DNA of 64,000 bases from Micromonospora globbae. Lineage in GTDB: Bacteria; Actinomycetota; Actinomycetes; Mycobacteriales; Micromonosporaceae. Below are positions 34,911-43,520 of the stretch, one piece after another (positions within the stretch are counted from its first letter, which is position 1; each line of letters begins with the position of its first letter). The position numbers and the translations under genes are program-made. The DNA is taken from the NCBI RefSeq assembly GCF_003610785.1, contig NZ_RAQQ01000001.1, positions 492,435 through 556,434 of the forward strand, read 5' to 3'. A model generated the notes under the pieces. It ran no database searches. It was not told the origin of the DNA and saw only the letters and a program-made list of their open reading frames with translations.

Positions 34911-35837
34911 ATGCGCACGTGGCTCCACCGGGCCCTGTCCCGCGACCCCGATCAGGAGGTGTCACCGGACCCGGCGCCGCCCGCCGGACGGGAGCCGGAC
35001 CCGGACCGCGCTCACGACCGGGCCGGGCACGCCTTGCGCGCGCCCAGCCGGTTGCACGCCTTCAACCGGTACGAGATCAAGTACCTGGTGCCGACCGGTG
35101 ACGTGGCCGCGCTGCGGCAGCGGCTCGCCGCCCGCATGGACCGCGACAGCCACGGCGGCGGCACCGGGTACGGCGTGTGGAGCGTCTACTACGACACCGA
35201 CCAGCTCCGCTTCTACTGGGAGAAGATCGAGGGCCTGCGGTTCCGCCGCAAGCTGCGCGTCCGCCACTACGGGGACCGGTCGACGGTCACCGACGACAGC
35301 ACGGTCCACGTCGAGATCAAGCAGCGGGTCAACCGGGTCACCCAGAAACGCCGGGTCGCCCTGCCGTACCGGCTGGCCCGCGACCTGTGCGACGGGCGGC
35401 GGATGGTCGACCACGCCCCGGGCGAGCGGGCGTTCCTCGACGAGGTCCTCGAACTGGTCTGCGGTCTGGACCTGCGACCGGTCGCGATGACCGGCTACCA
35501 GCGCGAGGCGTTCGTCGGCCGGGACTCCGACGTCGGGTTGCGGGTGACGCTCGACCACCGGGTCCGTGGCCGCGACCGTGACTTCCACCTCGGCGCCGAC
35601 GCCGAGAACCGGCTCATCGTCCCGGCGACGTTCTCGGTGCTGGAGATCAAGGCCAATGAGCGGGTGCCGTACTGGCTGACCGACCTGGCCGCGCGCGCGA
35701 ACCTGTCCGTCGTCCGGATGTCCAAGTACTGCCAGAGCATCGAGGCGTTCGGCCGCGCGCCCCGCTCGATCTTCCACGTCACCGACGAACCGGCCGCCGA
35801 CGCGGCCGTCCCCCCGTACGCGAGAAGTGAGGCCTGA
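34911..35837 (+). CDS. VTC-domain (polyphosphate-polymerase-like) protein
   Basis: A 308-residue protein; residues about 48-285 form a VTC tunnel domain: FNRYEIKYLVPTGDVAALRQ, VWSVYYDTDQLRFYWEKIEG, LRFRRKLRVRHYG, VHVEIKQRVNRVTQKRR and FSVLEIKANERVPYW. In yeast Vtc4 the equivalent basic tunnel makes polyphosphate from ATP; the catalytic Arg/Lys/Glu pattern appears kept. Bacterial members linked to DUF4956 and CotH genes have no proven role. There is no clear ribosome-binding site before ATG 34911. It is the first gene of a three-gene operon. Confidence 0.85.
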   Translation: MRTWLHRALSRDPDQEVSPDPAPPAGREPDPDRAHDRAGHALRAPSRLHAFNRYEIKYLVPTGDVAALRQRLAARMDRDSHGGGTGYGVWSVYYDTDQLRFYWEKIEGLRFRRKLRVRHYGDRSTVTDDSTVHVEIKQRVNRVTQKRRVALPYRLARDLCDGRRMVDHAPGERAFLDEVLELVCGLDLRPVAMTGYQREAFVGRDSDVGLRVTLDHRVRGRDRDFHLGADAENRLIVPATFSVLEIKANERVPYWLTDLAARANLSVVRMSKYCQSIEAFGRAPRSIFHVTDEPAADAAVPPYARSEA

Positions 35838-35841
35838 GATC

Positions 35842-36519
35842 ATGCCGTTCGAATTGCAGGACCTGTCCGGCACGTTCAGCGTCGGTGACATCGCCCTGGC
35901 CCTGGGGCTGTCCTTCGTGTTGAGCGCCGTGATCGGCTGGGTCTACCGGTTCACGCACCGCAACGTCTCGTACAGCCAGTCGTACGTGCAGACGCTGGTG
36001 ATCCTCGGCATGCTCATCTCGCTGATCATGCTGGTGGTGGGCTCGAACATCGCGCGGGCGTTCGCCCTGGTCGGCGCGCTGTCGGTGGTGCGGTTCCGCA
36101 ACGCCATCAAGGAGACCCGGGACGTCGGATTCATCTTCCTCGTGATGGGCGTCGGCATGGCCTGCGGCACCCGCTTCTACACGCTGGCCGTGGTCGCGGC
36201 GGTCGCGATCAGCCTGGTCGTCGTGCTCATGTACCGGTTCAACTGGTTCGCCTCACACGTCCAACGGCAGGTCGTCAAGGTGCAGGTGCCGCCGACCGGC
36301 AACCACACCGAGTCCATCCAGGACGTGCTGATCCGCCACACCAGCGAGTTCGAGCTGGTCAGCATGGAGACGATCCGGGGCGGGGCGCTCACCGAGATCA
36401 TGTACACGGTGCGGTTGAAGAAGGGCACCGAGCCCGGCGAGTTGATCAACGCGTTGGCCGAGCGGACGGGCGGCCAGCGGGTGACCGTGCTGACCGGCTA
36501 CGACCAGACGGACCTGTGA
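35842..36519 (+). CDS. DUF4956 membrane protein
   Basis: A 225-residue membrane protein with about four helices in the first 140 residues ([70 protein letters not shown]). The conserved ARAFALVGALSVVRFRNAIK loop, rich in Arg and Asn, is a family hallmark. The cytoplasmic C-terminal domain (KVQVPPTGNHTESIQDVLIR) looks ferredoxin-like. ATG 35842 starts four bases after the VTC stop; its own stop overlaps the CotH start (TGATG). DUF4956 proteins almost always partner VTC proteins; a phosphate- or polyphosphate-related membrane function is inferred. Confidence 0.85.
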   Translation: MPFELQDLSGTFSVGDIALALGLSFVLSAVIGWVYRFTHRNVSYSQSYVQTLVILGMLISLIMLVVGSNIARAFALVGALSVVRFRNAIKETRDVGFIFLVMGVGMACGTRFYTLAVVAAVAISLVVVLMYRFNWFASHVQRQVVKVQVPPTGNHTESIQDVLIRHTSEFELVSMETIRGGALTEIMYTVRLKKGTEPGELINALAERTGGQRVTVLTGYDQTDL

Positions 36520-38219
36520 TGCGGCTGAGGCACCGGATCCCGGTCCGGGTCCGGCACTACTGGAGGTTCCTGGCCGGCTGCCTCGCGTTCCTGCTCGTGC
36601 TCACCGTCGCCGTCAGCACGGTGCGGATCCGGCCCTACGTGACCAGCGGCAGCGGCACCGGGGGTGACCAGGTCACCCAGGACGTCGCCGGCACGGTGGA
36701 CCTGTTCGACGAGACGGTGGCGCACCGCATCGAACTGGTCTTCCGCGAGGCCGACTACCAACGGATGCTGGACGCCTTCTACGACGAGGGCGAGAAGGAG
36801 TACATCGAGGCCGACCTGGTGATCGACGGGACCGCCGTCCCGAGCGTCGGGATCCGGCTCAAGGGGAACTCGACGCTGCGCAGCCTGACCCGCGACGGCC
36901 AGAGCCGGCCGGGTGCCGGCGGGCCGGGCGGCCAGGCTGGGCCGGGCGGCCGGCGTGCGCCGGAGGGCCGGGCGGAGCCGGGCGGCCAGGGCGCGCCGGA
37001 CGCTCAGGATGGACCGGCTGGTCAGGGCGCACCGGCTGGCGGGGTCGGCGCACCGCCTGGCGGGGTCGGCGTCCCGGGCGGCTTCGGCCGGTCGTCGCTC
37101 AAGGCGGAGGAGCCCGAGACGCTGCCCTGGCTGATCCGCTTCGACGAGTACGTCGACGGCCGCCGCTACCAGGGGCACCGGGAGATCGCCGTGCGGGTGG
37201 CCGGCATGGGCGCCGGCTCCACCGTTCTCAACGAGGCGCTCGCCCTCGACCTGCTGGCCGGCGCCGGTGAGGTGGCGCAGGAGTACGCGTACACCAGCTT
37301 CACCGTCAACGACCGGCCGACCACCGCACGGCTGGTCGTGGAGCACCCCGACGCGCACTTCGCCGAGGACTTCGACGGTCCCGGGGTGCTGTACAAGTCG
37401 CTGGCCACCGGCCAGTTCACCGACCAGGGTGACGACCCGACCGCCTACGCCGACGACTTCGCGCAGGTCACCATGAAGGGCAGCCAGGACCTGCAACCGG
37501 TCATCGACCTGATCAGGTGGGTCGGCACCGCGAGCGACGCCGAGTTCGACGAACACCTCGCCGACCGGCTCGATGTGGCGTCCTTCGCCCGGTACGTGGC
37601 CTGGCAGAACCTCATGCTGAACTTCGACGACATGTCCGGTCCCGGCCGCAACTACTACCTCTGGTACGACCTCGGCACGAAGAGGTTCACGGTGATCGGC
37701 TGGGACTACAACCTCGCCTTCAGCGGCGACGCCGCCCAAGGCCCGCTCGATCAGGGCCGGCTCGGCGGCGGTGGCTTCCGGGGCGGCGGGACGCAGGGCC
37801 CCGCCGGCGCCGGCACGAACGGCGGCGAGCAGGCCGCCGAGCCGCCGGCCGACACCACGCCGCCCGGCGGGGACGCCGGTCGCGACGGCGGCCCGGGAGG
37901 TGCCGGGCCGGGAGGTGCCGGGCCGGGAGGTGCCGGGCCGGCCGGCGACCGTCCGCAGGGGGCCGGGCACGCGCTCAAGGAACGCTTCCTCGCCAGCGAG
38001 ACGTTCCGGCAGGTGTACGAGGACGCCTACCGCGGCCTCTACCAGGAGGTCTACGGGAACGGCACGGCGCTGGCCACCGTGGACGCGATCGGCGCGGTCC
38101 TGGCCACCGTCGACGGCTACGACGCGGCGACGGCCACCAGCGACGCCGAGCGTCTGCGCACCCTGATCCGGCAGCGCACCGAGAGCCTCGCCTCCGACGA
38201 GGTGGTCACCCGGAGCTGA
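36519..38219 (+). CDS. CotH-kinase-family protein with Gly/Pro-rich inserts
   Basis: A 566-residue protein with an N-terminal membrane anchor (about 15-33) and an extracytoplasmic CotH domain: HRIELVFREADYQRMLDAFY, VPSVGIRLKGNSTLRS, EYAYTSFTVNDRPTTARLVV, LNFDDMSGPGRNYYLWYD and FTVIGWDYNLAFSGD. CotH of Bacillus phosphorylates spore-coat proteins; here the target is unknown. Two low-complexity inserts rich in Gly, Pro and Ala (about 128-190 and 410-485) interrupt the domain; the second is encoded partly by three 15-bp tandem units near 37896-37940, so its length may vary between strains. Starts are GTG 36516 or ATG 36519, both overlapping the previous stop. Confidence 0.85.
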   Translation: MRLRHRIPVRVRHYWRFLAGCLAFLLVLTVAVSTVRIRPYVTSGSGTGGDQVTQDVAGTVDLFDETVAHRIELVFREADYQRMLDAFYDEGEKEYIEADLVIDGTAVPSVGIRLKGNSTLRSLTRDGQSRPGAGGPGGQAGPGGRRAPEGRAEPGGQGAPDAQDGPAGQGAPAGGVGAPPGGVGVPGGFGRSSLKAEEPETLPWLIRFDEYVDGRRYQGHREIAVRVAGMGAGSTVLNEALALDLLAGAGEVAQEYAYTSFTVNDRPTTARLVVEHPDAHFAEDFDGPGVLYKSLATGQFTDQGDDPTAYADDFAQVTMKGSQDLQPVIDLIRWVGTASDAEFDEHLADRLDVASFARYVAWQNLMLNFDDMSGPGRNYYLWYDLGTKRFTVIGWDYNLAFSGDAAQGPLDQGRLGGGGFRGGGTQGPAGAGTNGGEQAAEPPADTTPPGGDAGRDGGPGGAGPGGAGPGGAGPAGDRPQGAGHALKERFLASETFRQVYEDAYRGLYQEVYGNGTALATVDAIGAVLATVDGYDAATATSDAERLRTLIRQRTESLASDEVVTRS

Positions 38220-38224
38220 CCGTG

Positions 38225-38266
38225 CGAGGCCCCCTCCCGCACACCGGGCGCGGAGAGGGGGCCTCG
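38225..38266. terminator. Bidirectional terminator between cotH-like and ngcG-like genes
   Basis: Perfect 12-bp stem (CGAGGCCCCCTC / GAGGGGGCCTCG) between two convergent genes, both stops within a few bases of the stem. Confidence 0.82.
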
Positions 38267-38268
38267 AC

Positions 38269-39201
38269 TCACTTCACGGCGCCGGAGGTGAGTCCGGACT
38301 GGATCTGCCGCTGGAAGATCGCGTACACGATGATCATCGGCAGGATGGAGAGGGTCAGCGCGGCGAAGAGCGCCGCCCAGTCCGCCTCGTAGCCGGCCGA
38401 GGTGGAGATGCTGGCGATGCCCTGGGTGAGCACCCACTTGGCGTCCGCGCCCTGGCCCTGCATGAGCGCCACCGGCAGCAGGTACTGGTTCCACTGACCG
38501 ATGATGTTGAAGATCGCGATGCTCACCAGGCCGGGCCGGGCCATCGGCACCATGATCTGGAAGAAGAGCCGGGTGTGCGAGGCACCGTCGATCATCGCGG
38601 CCTCCGCCACCGACTGCGGCAACGTCTTGAAGAAGGCGGCCAGGAAGAAGACGGTGAACGGCAGGGAGTACGCGATGTAGACCAGGATCAGCCCGGTGTA
38701 CGTGTTGAGCAGCCCCAGGTTGTTGACGATCAGGAAGAGCGGCACCAGGGCGAGGAAGACCGGGAACGCCAGGCCCGAGACGAACAGGTAGTAGATCACC
38801 CGGTTGCCGGGGAACGGGTACCGGGCCAGCACGTACGCGGCCATCGCGCCGAAGAGCATGGTGCCGGCCGTGCTCAGCGACACCACGAGGACGCTGTTGA
38901 GGAAGTACCGCCCGACGTTCGCCTCGGTCCACGCCCGCGCGAAGCTGTCGAAGCTGAACTCCTTCGGCAGCGCGAAGGGGTTGCCGAGGAATATCTCGGT
39001 GTTGCTCTTGAACGAGGCCAGGATGGTCCAGAGCAGCGGCGCGATCACCAGGATCGCCCACACCGCCAGGGCGACGTGCCCGAGGCCGCTGAGCAGGCCG
39101 ACCTCCCGGCGCCGCTGGACGGCGGGCGTGCCGGCCCTGGTGCCGGCCTTCCCGGTGCCGGCCGGGGCCACCGGTGCGCTCGGTGCCATTTCTGTGGTCA
39201 T
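38269..39201 (-). CDS. GlcNAc/chitobiose-type ABC permease, copy 1 (NgcG-like)
   Basis: A 310-residue MalG-type permease. Six helices begin at GHVALAVWAILVIAPLLW; the EAA loop is VAEAAMIDGASHTRLFFQIM. The N-terminal 35 residues are an Ala/Pro-rich cytoplasmic tail. Assignment to the N-acetylglucosamine/chitobiose type rests on the adjacent NgcE-like binding protein. It is the last gene of a five-gene minus-strand operon starting with the RpiR regulator and is followed by a bidirectional terminator. ATG 39201 has GGCGGGG upstream. Confidence 0.9.
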   Translation of the reverse strand: MTTEMAPSAPVAPAGTGKAGTRAGTPAVQRRREVGLLSGLGHVALAVWAILVIAPLLWTILASFKSNTEIFLGNPFALPKEFSFDSFARAWTEANVGRYFLNSVLVVSLSTAGTMLFGAMAAYVLARYPFPGNRVIYYLFVSGLAFPVFLALVPLFLIVNNLGLLNTYTGLILVYIAYSLPFTVFFLAAFFKTLPQSVAEAAMIDGASHTRLFFQIMVPMARPGLVSIAIFNIIGQWNQYLLPVALMQGQGADAKWVLTQGIASISTSAGYEADWAALFAALTLSILPMIIVYAIFQRQIQSGLTSGAVK

Positions 39202-39215
39202 CTGCGGACCCCGCC

Positions 39216-40127
39216 TTACAGCTCGATCGTGTCACGCCGGCTGACGCGCAGGGTGAGCGCCGCGAACGTGATCGTCAGGAAGAACAGCGCCACGCCCATC
39301 GCCGACGCGTAGCCGAACTGGGAGTAGCTGAACGCGTTGCGGTAGATCTCCATGCCGAGCACGGTGGTCGCGCCGTCCGGCCCGCCCTGGTCCACGGAGA
39401 GCACCTGCACGATGGCGAACGCGTCGAACGCCGCGATGCCGAGGTACACCCAGGCCACCTGGAGGGTGTCCCAGAGCAGCGGCAGCGTGACCCGGAAGAA
39501 CATGGCGGCCCGGCCCGCGCCGTCGATGGTGGCCGCCTCGTAGATGTCCTTCGGCACCGACGCCATGCCGGCGGAGAAGAGCACCACGTAGAAGCCGACC
39601 GCCTGCCACACGAGCACGCCGATGATCGACCAGAGTGCGATGTTCGGGTTGGCCATGAACAGCACCGGGTCGATGCCGAACAGACCCAGCGCGCCGTTGA
39701 GCAGGCCGCTGTCGTCCGGGGCGTACACCCGGCTGAAGATCACGCCGACGATGACCACGGCCAGGATCTGGGGGAAGAAGAACACCACCCGGTAGAACTT
39801 CGACCCCCAGACCCCGGTCATGACGCCGCCCCGGCTCCCCCCGCCCACGTTGAGCATGAAGGCGAAGAAGAGCGCGATGGCGATGGTGAGCAGCGGCATG
39901 GCGAGCAGCAGGAGCCCGTGGTGCCGGATCGCCTTCCAGAAGATGTCGTCGGACAGCAGCCGCTCGAAGTTCTCCAGTCCGATGAACTTCGGGTTGGCGC
40001 TCACTCCCCGCCAGTTGGTGGTGGCGAGATAGAACGCCTGGGCGTACGGCCCGATGACGAAGGTCACGTAGATCGCGACCGGGATCGCCAGGAAGCCGAT
40101 GATGAACGGGTACCTGCCGTGCCGCAT
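39216..40127 (-). CDS. GlcNAc/chitobiose-type ABC permease, copy 1 (NgcF-like)
   Basis: A 303-residue MalF-type permease starting MRHGRYPFIIGFLAIPVAIY; the EAA loop is IYEAATIDGAGRAAMFFRVT. ATG 40127 follows GGAGG. It ends 14 bases before NgcG-like and begins 33 bases after the binding-protein gene. It pairs with NgcG-like to form the membrane channel. The second copy at 45672-46580 shares the same layout and short N-terminus (RHGKYP), so the two arose by duplication or from a common ancestor locus. Confidence 0.9.
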   Translation of the reverse strand: MRHGRYPFIIGFLAIPVAIYVTFVIGPYAQAFYLATTNWRGVSANPKFIGLENFERLLSDDIFWKAIRHHGLLLLAMPLLTIAIALFFAFMLNVGGGSRGGVMTGVWGSKFYRVVFFFPQILAVVIVGVIFSRVYAPDDSGLLNGALGLFGIDPVLFMANPNIALWSIIGVLVWQAVGFYVVLFSAGMASVPKDIYEAATIDGAGRAAMFFRVTLPLLWDTLQVAWVYLGIAAFDAFAIVQVLSVDQGGPDGATTVLGMEIYRNAFSYSQFGYASAMGVALFFLTITFAALTLRVSRRDTIEL

Positions 40128-40160
40128 TGTTGCCGCCTCCGCTCGTGTCCTACCGGCGAC

Positions 40161-41594
40161 TCAGCGCTTGAACTTCTCGATGGAGGAGTCCTTCTTCACC
40201 GCGTCGGCGGCCTTCTGCATGCGCTCGCAGAACTTGTCGGCGGTGCCACCGTTGAACATCAGCTCGTTGGTGGCGGCCCGGCACTCGTCGTCGAGCTTCT
40301 TGTACCAGGTGTCGAAGCGGTAGGCGAAGTAGTCGCTGCCCGCCGCCGAGAGCATCTGGTTGCCGCTGGTGAGACCGGGCGAGATCTCCATGCCGTCGAC
40401 CGCGCCCTTGACCACCGTGAGCACCTTCGTGAGCTCGGTGAAGCCCCGGGCGCCGTCCTTCGAGAGCATGTGCCGCAGGTACTCCATGCCACCCCGGGGA
40501 TTCTTCCCCTTCGAGGCGACGAAGTACATCTCGCCGGCCGCCGCGTAGATCGCGGTCTGCGGCAGCTTGTCGGCCGCGGTGACGCTCGGCGTCGGCATGA
40601 CGGCGTACTTGAATCCGGGCGGGGTGTCCTTGGCCTGCTCGTTCTCCAGCCACGACCCGCTCGGGTAGAACGCCACCTTGCCCTGGTTCTGCTGGAGCTG
40701 GACCTCGGTGTGCTTGAGGCCCAGGTGCGCCTTGTTGCCGTACTTGGCGCCGATCTCGGCCCAGGCCGCCGCGGCCTGCTTGACCGGCTCCGCCTGCCAG
40801 GCGCCGTCCTCCAGGTTGTCGATGTTCTTCAGCACGTCCGGCCCGCCGATCTTGGCGGCGCTGGTCAGGATGACCAGGTACTGGTAGTACGAGGCGTTCG
40901 CCCCGGCGTACGAGTACGGGGTGATGCCGGCCGCCTTGATCTTGTCGCAGAGGGCGGTGAACTCGGCCCAGGTCTTGGGGGCCGTCCAGCCGTTCTTCTC
41001 GAACAGCGCCGCGTCGTACCAGAGGCCGAAGACGGTGAAGGCGTAGTTCAGCACGTACGGCTTGCCGTTGAACGTGCCCTGCTCGACGGTGCCCGGGATG
41101 AGGGTGTCCTTGACCTTGGTGTTCGGGTCGTGCAGCGACGGCGCGTCGAACAGCTCGGTGAGGTCCTGCACCTGGCCGGCCTGCACGAGCGCGCCCTGGT
41201 CCATCAGCTTCGAGCCGGCGTTGTTGACCATGTCCGGCGGGGTGTTGCTGGTGAACCGGGGCTGCAGGACGGTGGCGACCTCCTCCGTCTGGGAGAACTT
41301 CACCTCCGCCTTCGGGAACTTCTTCTTGTACGACGGGATGTGCACGTCGGTGGCGTACTTCGTGCCGAGGCCACCGTTGAAGATGACCACCTCCAGCGGC
41401 GCGTCCTCCTTGACGCCCAGCGGGTTGTCGGCGGACTTCTCGCCGGCCGCCTGCTCGGTCGGCTCGTCGTCGCCACCGGCCACGCACGCGCTCAGCAGCC
41501 CGGCGGCGGGGGTGGCGAGCAGGCCCGCCGCGGCGGCCCGGCGCAGCACGGTCCGGCGGCTCAGCTCGGCCGGGTTCTCGGGGGTAACGGACAT
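40161..41594 (-). CDS. ngcE: N-acetylglucosamine/diacetylchitobiose-binding lipoprotein, copy 1
   Basis: A 477-residue solute-binding protein of the NgcE type. The leader has a twin-arginine motif (RRTVLRRAAAAGLLATPAAG) and lipobox LLSAC, so it is probably Tat-exported and lipid-anchored. The mature N-terminus, NPLGVKEDAPLEVVIFNGG, and the conserved MVNNAGSKLMDQGALV region match NgcE-like proteins. Streptomyces NgcE binds GlcNAc and chitobiose; the same ligand is inferred. ATG 41594 follows AAGGAGAG and lies 26 bases after the SIS gene. Copy 2 at 46648-48063 shares LGVKEDAPLEVVIFNGG. Confidence 0.88.
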   Translation of the reverse strand: MSVTPENPAELSRRTVLRRAAAAGLLATPAAGLLSACVAGGDDEPTEQAAGEKSADNPLGVKEDAPLEVVIFNGGLGTKYATDVHIPSYKKKFPKAEVKFSQTEEVATVLQPRFTSNTPPDMVNNAGSKLMDQGALVQAGQVQDLTELFDAPSLHDPNTKVKDTLIPGTVEQGTFNGKPYVLNYAFTVFGLWYDAALFEKNGWTAPKTWAEFTALCDKIKAAGITPYSYAGANASYYQYLVILTSAAKIGGPDVLKNIDNLEDGAWQAEPVKQAAAAWAEIGAKYGNKAHLGLKHTEVQLQQNQGKVAFYPSGSWLENEQAKDTPPGFKYAVMPTPSVTAADKLPQTAIYAAAGEMYFVASKGKNPRGGMEYLRHMLSKDGARGFTELTKVLTVVKGAVDGMEISPGLTSGNQMLSAAGSDYFAYRFDTWYKKLDDECRAATNELMFNGGTADKFCERMQKAADAVKKDSSIEKFKR

Positions 41595-41620
41595 CGTCGT
41601 CTCTCCTTGTGAGATTCGGG

Positions 41621-42370
41621 TCAGGCGGTCCGCCGGAGGCGCCCGGCGTACCGCGACTCGAGGGCGAGGTTGTGCTCGTCCCCGCCGGGGACGTTGGCGG
41701 AGAGGTAGATAGGGGGTACCTCCCCGGCCTGGTGGAACCGTCGTACGACCTCCGCGGTCAGCAACTGCGCCAGCAGCGCGGTGGTGACCGAGGAGACCGC
41801 ACAGACCGCGCCGCCGCCCTCGAGCGGCAGCAGTGCGTCGCCGTACGGCGCGCCGTTGTCCAGCACGACGTCGGCGAGGTCGGCGAGCCGCCGGCCGGAC
41901 GGGTGCCGCGGGGCGACCCGTGCGGTGTGCTCGACCGAGGTGACCGCGATCAACGGATGACCGCGCCCGGTGACCAGCGTCGCGAGCTCGACGACCGAGC
42001 CGTTGATGCCGGACTGGGACGCCACCACGAACACGTCCCGCGGCTGGGGTGCCGCGAGGGCGTAGATCTGGTGGGCGATGGAGGGGTCGCGCTCCAGCTT
42101 CGGGTCCGCGAGCACGTCGCGCGGCGCGTCCCCGTGGAGCACCAGGTCGTGGACCGAGAGCCGGTTGCTGGGGACCAGCCCACCGGCCCGCGCGACCAGT
42201 TCGGCGGCGAACGCCTCGGAGTGGCCGGCGCCGAAGGCCTGGAGCACCCCGCCGGCGCGCAGGCTCGCGGCGATCAGGTCGGCGGCCCGGGCGATCGCGT
42301 CGGCCTGGGTGTCGACCAGCCGGTCGAGCACCGGCCGGACGGCGTCCGCGTAGCGCTGAGCGCTGATCAC
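41621..42370 (-). CDS. SIS-domain sugar isomerase-like protein (UPF0309 type)
   Basis: A 249-residue sugar-isomerase-fold protein. Phosphosugar-site motifs are GVLQAFGAGHSEAFAAELVA and VFVVASQSGINGSVVELA. The closest family I recognise is UPF0309/YckH, of unproven reaction, related to GmhA and MurQ. The GTG at 42370 overlaps the RpiR stop (GTGA) and has GGGAG upstream. Lying between regulator and transporter, it probably handles an amino-sugar phosphate derived from chitobiose or murein. Confidence 0.82.
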   Translation of the reverse strand: MISAQRYADAVRPVLDRLVDTQADAIARAADLIAASLRAGGVLQAFGAGHSEAFAAELVARAGGLVPSNRLSVHDLVLHGDAPRDVLADPKLERDPSIAHQIYALAAPQPRDVFVVASQSGINGSVVELATLVTGRGHPLIAVTSVEHTARVAPRHPSGRRLADLADVVLDNGAPYGDALLPLEGGGAVCAVSSVTTALLAQLLTAEVVRRFHQAGEVPPIYLSANVPGGDEHNLALESRYAGRLRRTA

Positions 42371-43329
42371 GAGGCGGCTCCCTTCGCGGCCTTGTGCCCG
42401 TCCACGGCCTGCGCGGTACGCCGGAAGGCCGCGTGGGCGCGGTCGTGGGTCCGCTGGGCCACGGCGATGTAGAGCAGGTCGAGCACGACCAGCTGCGGGT
42501 GACGGGCGCTGAGGGCGTCCGGCCGGAAGGTGGTGGCCTGGCTGGCGGTGACGAGGACGATGTCGGCCAGTTCGGCCAGCGGCGAGCGGGGGAAGCCGGT
42601 GAGGGCGACCGTGGTGGCGCCGCGGCTGCCGGCCTCGGCCAGCATCTCGATGGTCTCCCGCGTCTGCCCGGTGTGCGAGATGCCGAGCGCCACGTCGCCG
42701 GGGCGCAGCAGCGCGGCGGCGGCCAGTCCCTCGTGGACGTCGTTCCACGCCCACGCGGCGACCCCGATGCGGTGGAGGCTGAACTGCATCTCCTCGCCCA
42801 CCAGGGCGCTGCCGCTGGCGCCGAAGATGTTCACCCGGGAGGCGCCCGCGATGGCCACCGCGGCCCGCTCCACCTCGGCGAGGTCGAGCAGCGCGGCGGT
42901 GTCGTGCATGGCGCGGGTGTCCGCCGCCATGATCTGGTCGAGCACCCGGGCGAGGGGGTCGGTGGGCTGGATCTCGCGTCCGATGTCGACGGTCCAGCCG
43001 GCGGAGCGGGCGCGGCCGGTCTCCGCGGCGATGCCGAGTCGCAGGTCGGCGTACCCCTCGAAACCCATGGCCCGGCAGAACCGGGTGACGGTCGCCGGTG
43101 AGGTGCCGCTCCGCTCGGCAAGCTCGACGATCGTGGAGCGGGCGGCGCTCTCCGGGTCGCTCAGCACGTGCTCGGCGACCCGGCGCAGCGCCCCGGTCAG
43201 CTCGCCGAGGCCGGCGCGGACCCGGGCGAGCACGCCGCCGGAGGCGGCACCGAGAGCGGCCCGTCGGTCGGATCCGTCGGCGTCGACCACCGCGGTCCCC
43301 GCGGTGGTGTCCACCTCGTGATCAACCAT
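42367..43329 (-). CDS. MurR/RpiR-family transcriptional regulator
   Basis: A 320-residue regulator: N-terminal RpiR HTH (ELTGALRRVAEHVLSDPESA, IVELAERSGTSPATVTRFCR) and C-terminal SIS effector domain (INIFGASGSALVGEEMQ-like segment, DVALGISHTGQTRETIEMLA). RpiR proteins sense sugar phosphates. ATG 43329 follows GGAAAGG. It is the first gene of the SIS-ngcEFG operon and divergent from a sugar kinase. TTGACA at 43399-43394 (minus) may be its -35 element. Repeated ACTGTTA heptamers around the promoters are candidate binding sites. Confidence 0.9.
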   Translation of the reverse strand: MVDHEVDTTAGTAVVDADGSDRRAALGAASGGVLARVRAGLGELTGALRRVAEHVLSDPESAARSTIVELAERSGTSPATVTRFCRAMGFEGYADLRLGIAAETGRARSAGWTVDIGREIQPTDPLARVLDQIMAADTRAMHDTAALLDLAEVERAAVAIAGASRVNIFGASGSALVGEEMQFSLHRIGVAAWAWNDVHEGLAAAALLRPGDVALGISHTGQTRETIEMLAEAGSRGATTVALTGFPRSPLAELADIVLVTASQATTFRPDALSARHPQLVVLDLLYIAVAQRTHDRAHAAFRRTAQAVDGHKAAKGAAS

Positions 43330-43348
43330 GGGACGCCTTTCCGGTAAG

Positions 43349-43428
43349 ACTGTTAACTGTTAGTGGTAAAAGTTCTTACTGAAGGCCCCTCCGTGTCAAC
43401 GGGCGTGGTCGAAGTTTTCAAACTGTTA
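43349..43428. promoter_or_regulatory. Heptamer cluster in the RpiR/kinase divergent region
   Basis: ACTGTTA occurs as a perfect tandem (43349-43355, 43356-43362) and again at 43422-43428. A GTAAGA/TCTTAC inverted pair flanks the tandem (43344-43379 region), and TTGACA lies on the minus strand at 43399-43394. Related ACTGTTG and AGTGTTG occur before the second ngcE gene, suggesting one regulator for both transporter sets. Confidence 0.5.
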
Positions 43429-43520
43429 CCTGGCGCACAGCCCGCCGCGCCGTGCCGACCTTGCCTCGCATCGGCGGGGCGACCAGCATGAATGCGACTT
43501 TGATCGAGGAGGTGGCGCCG

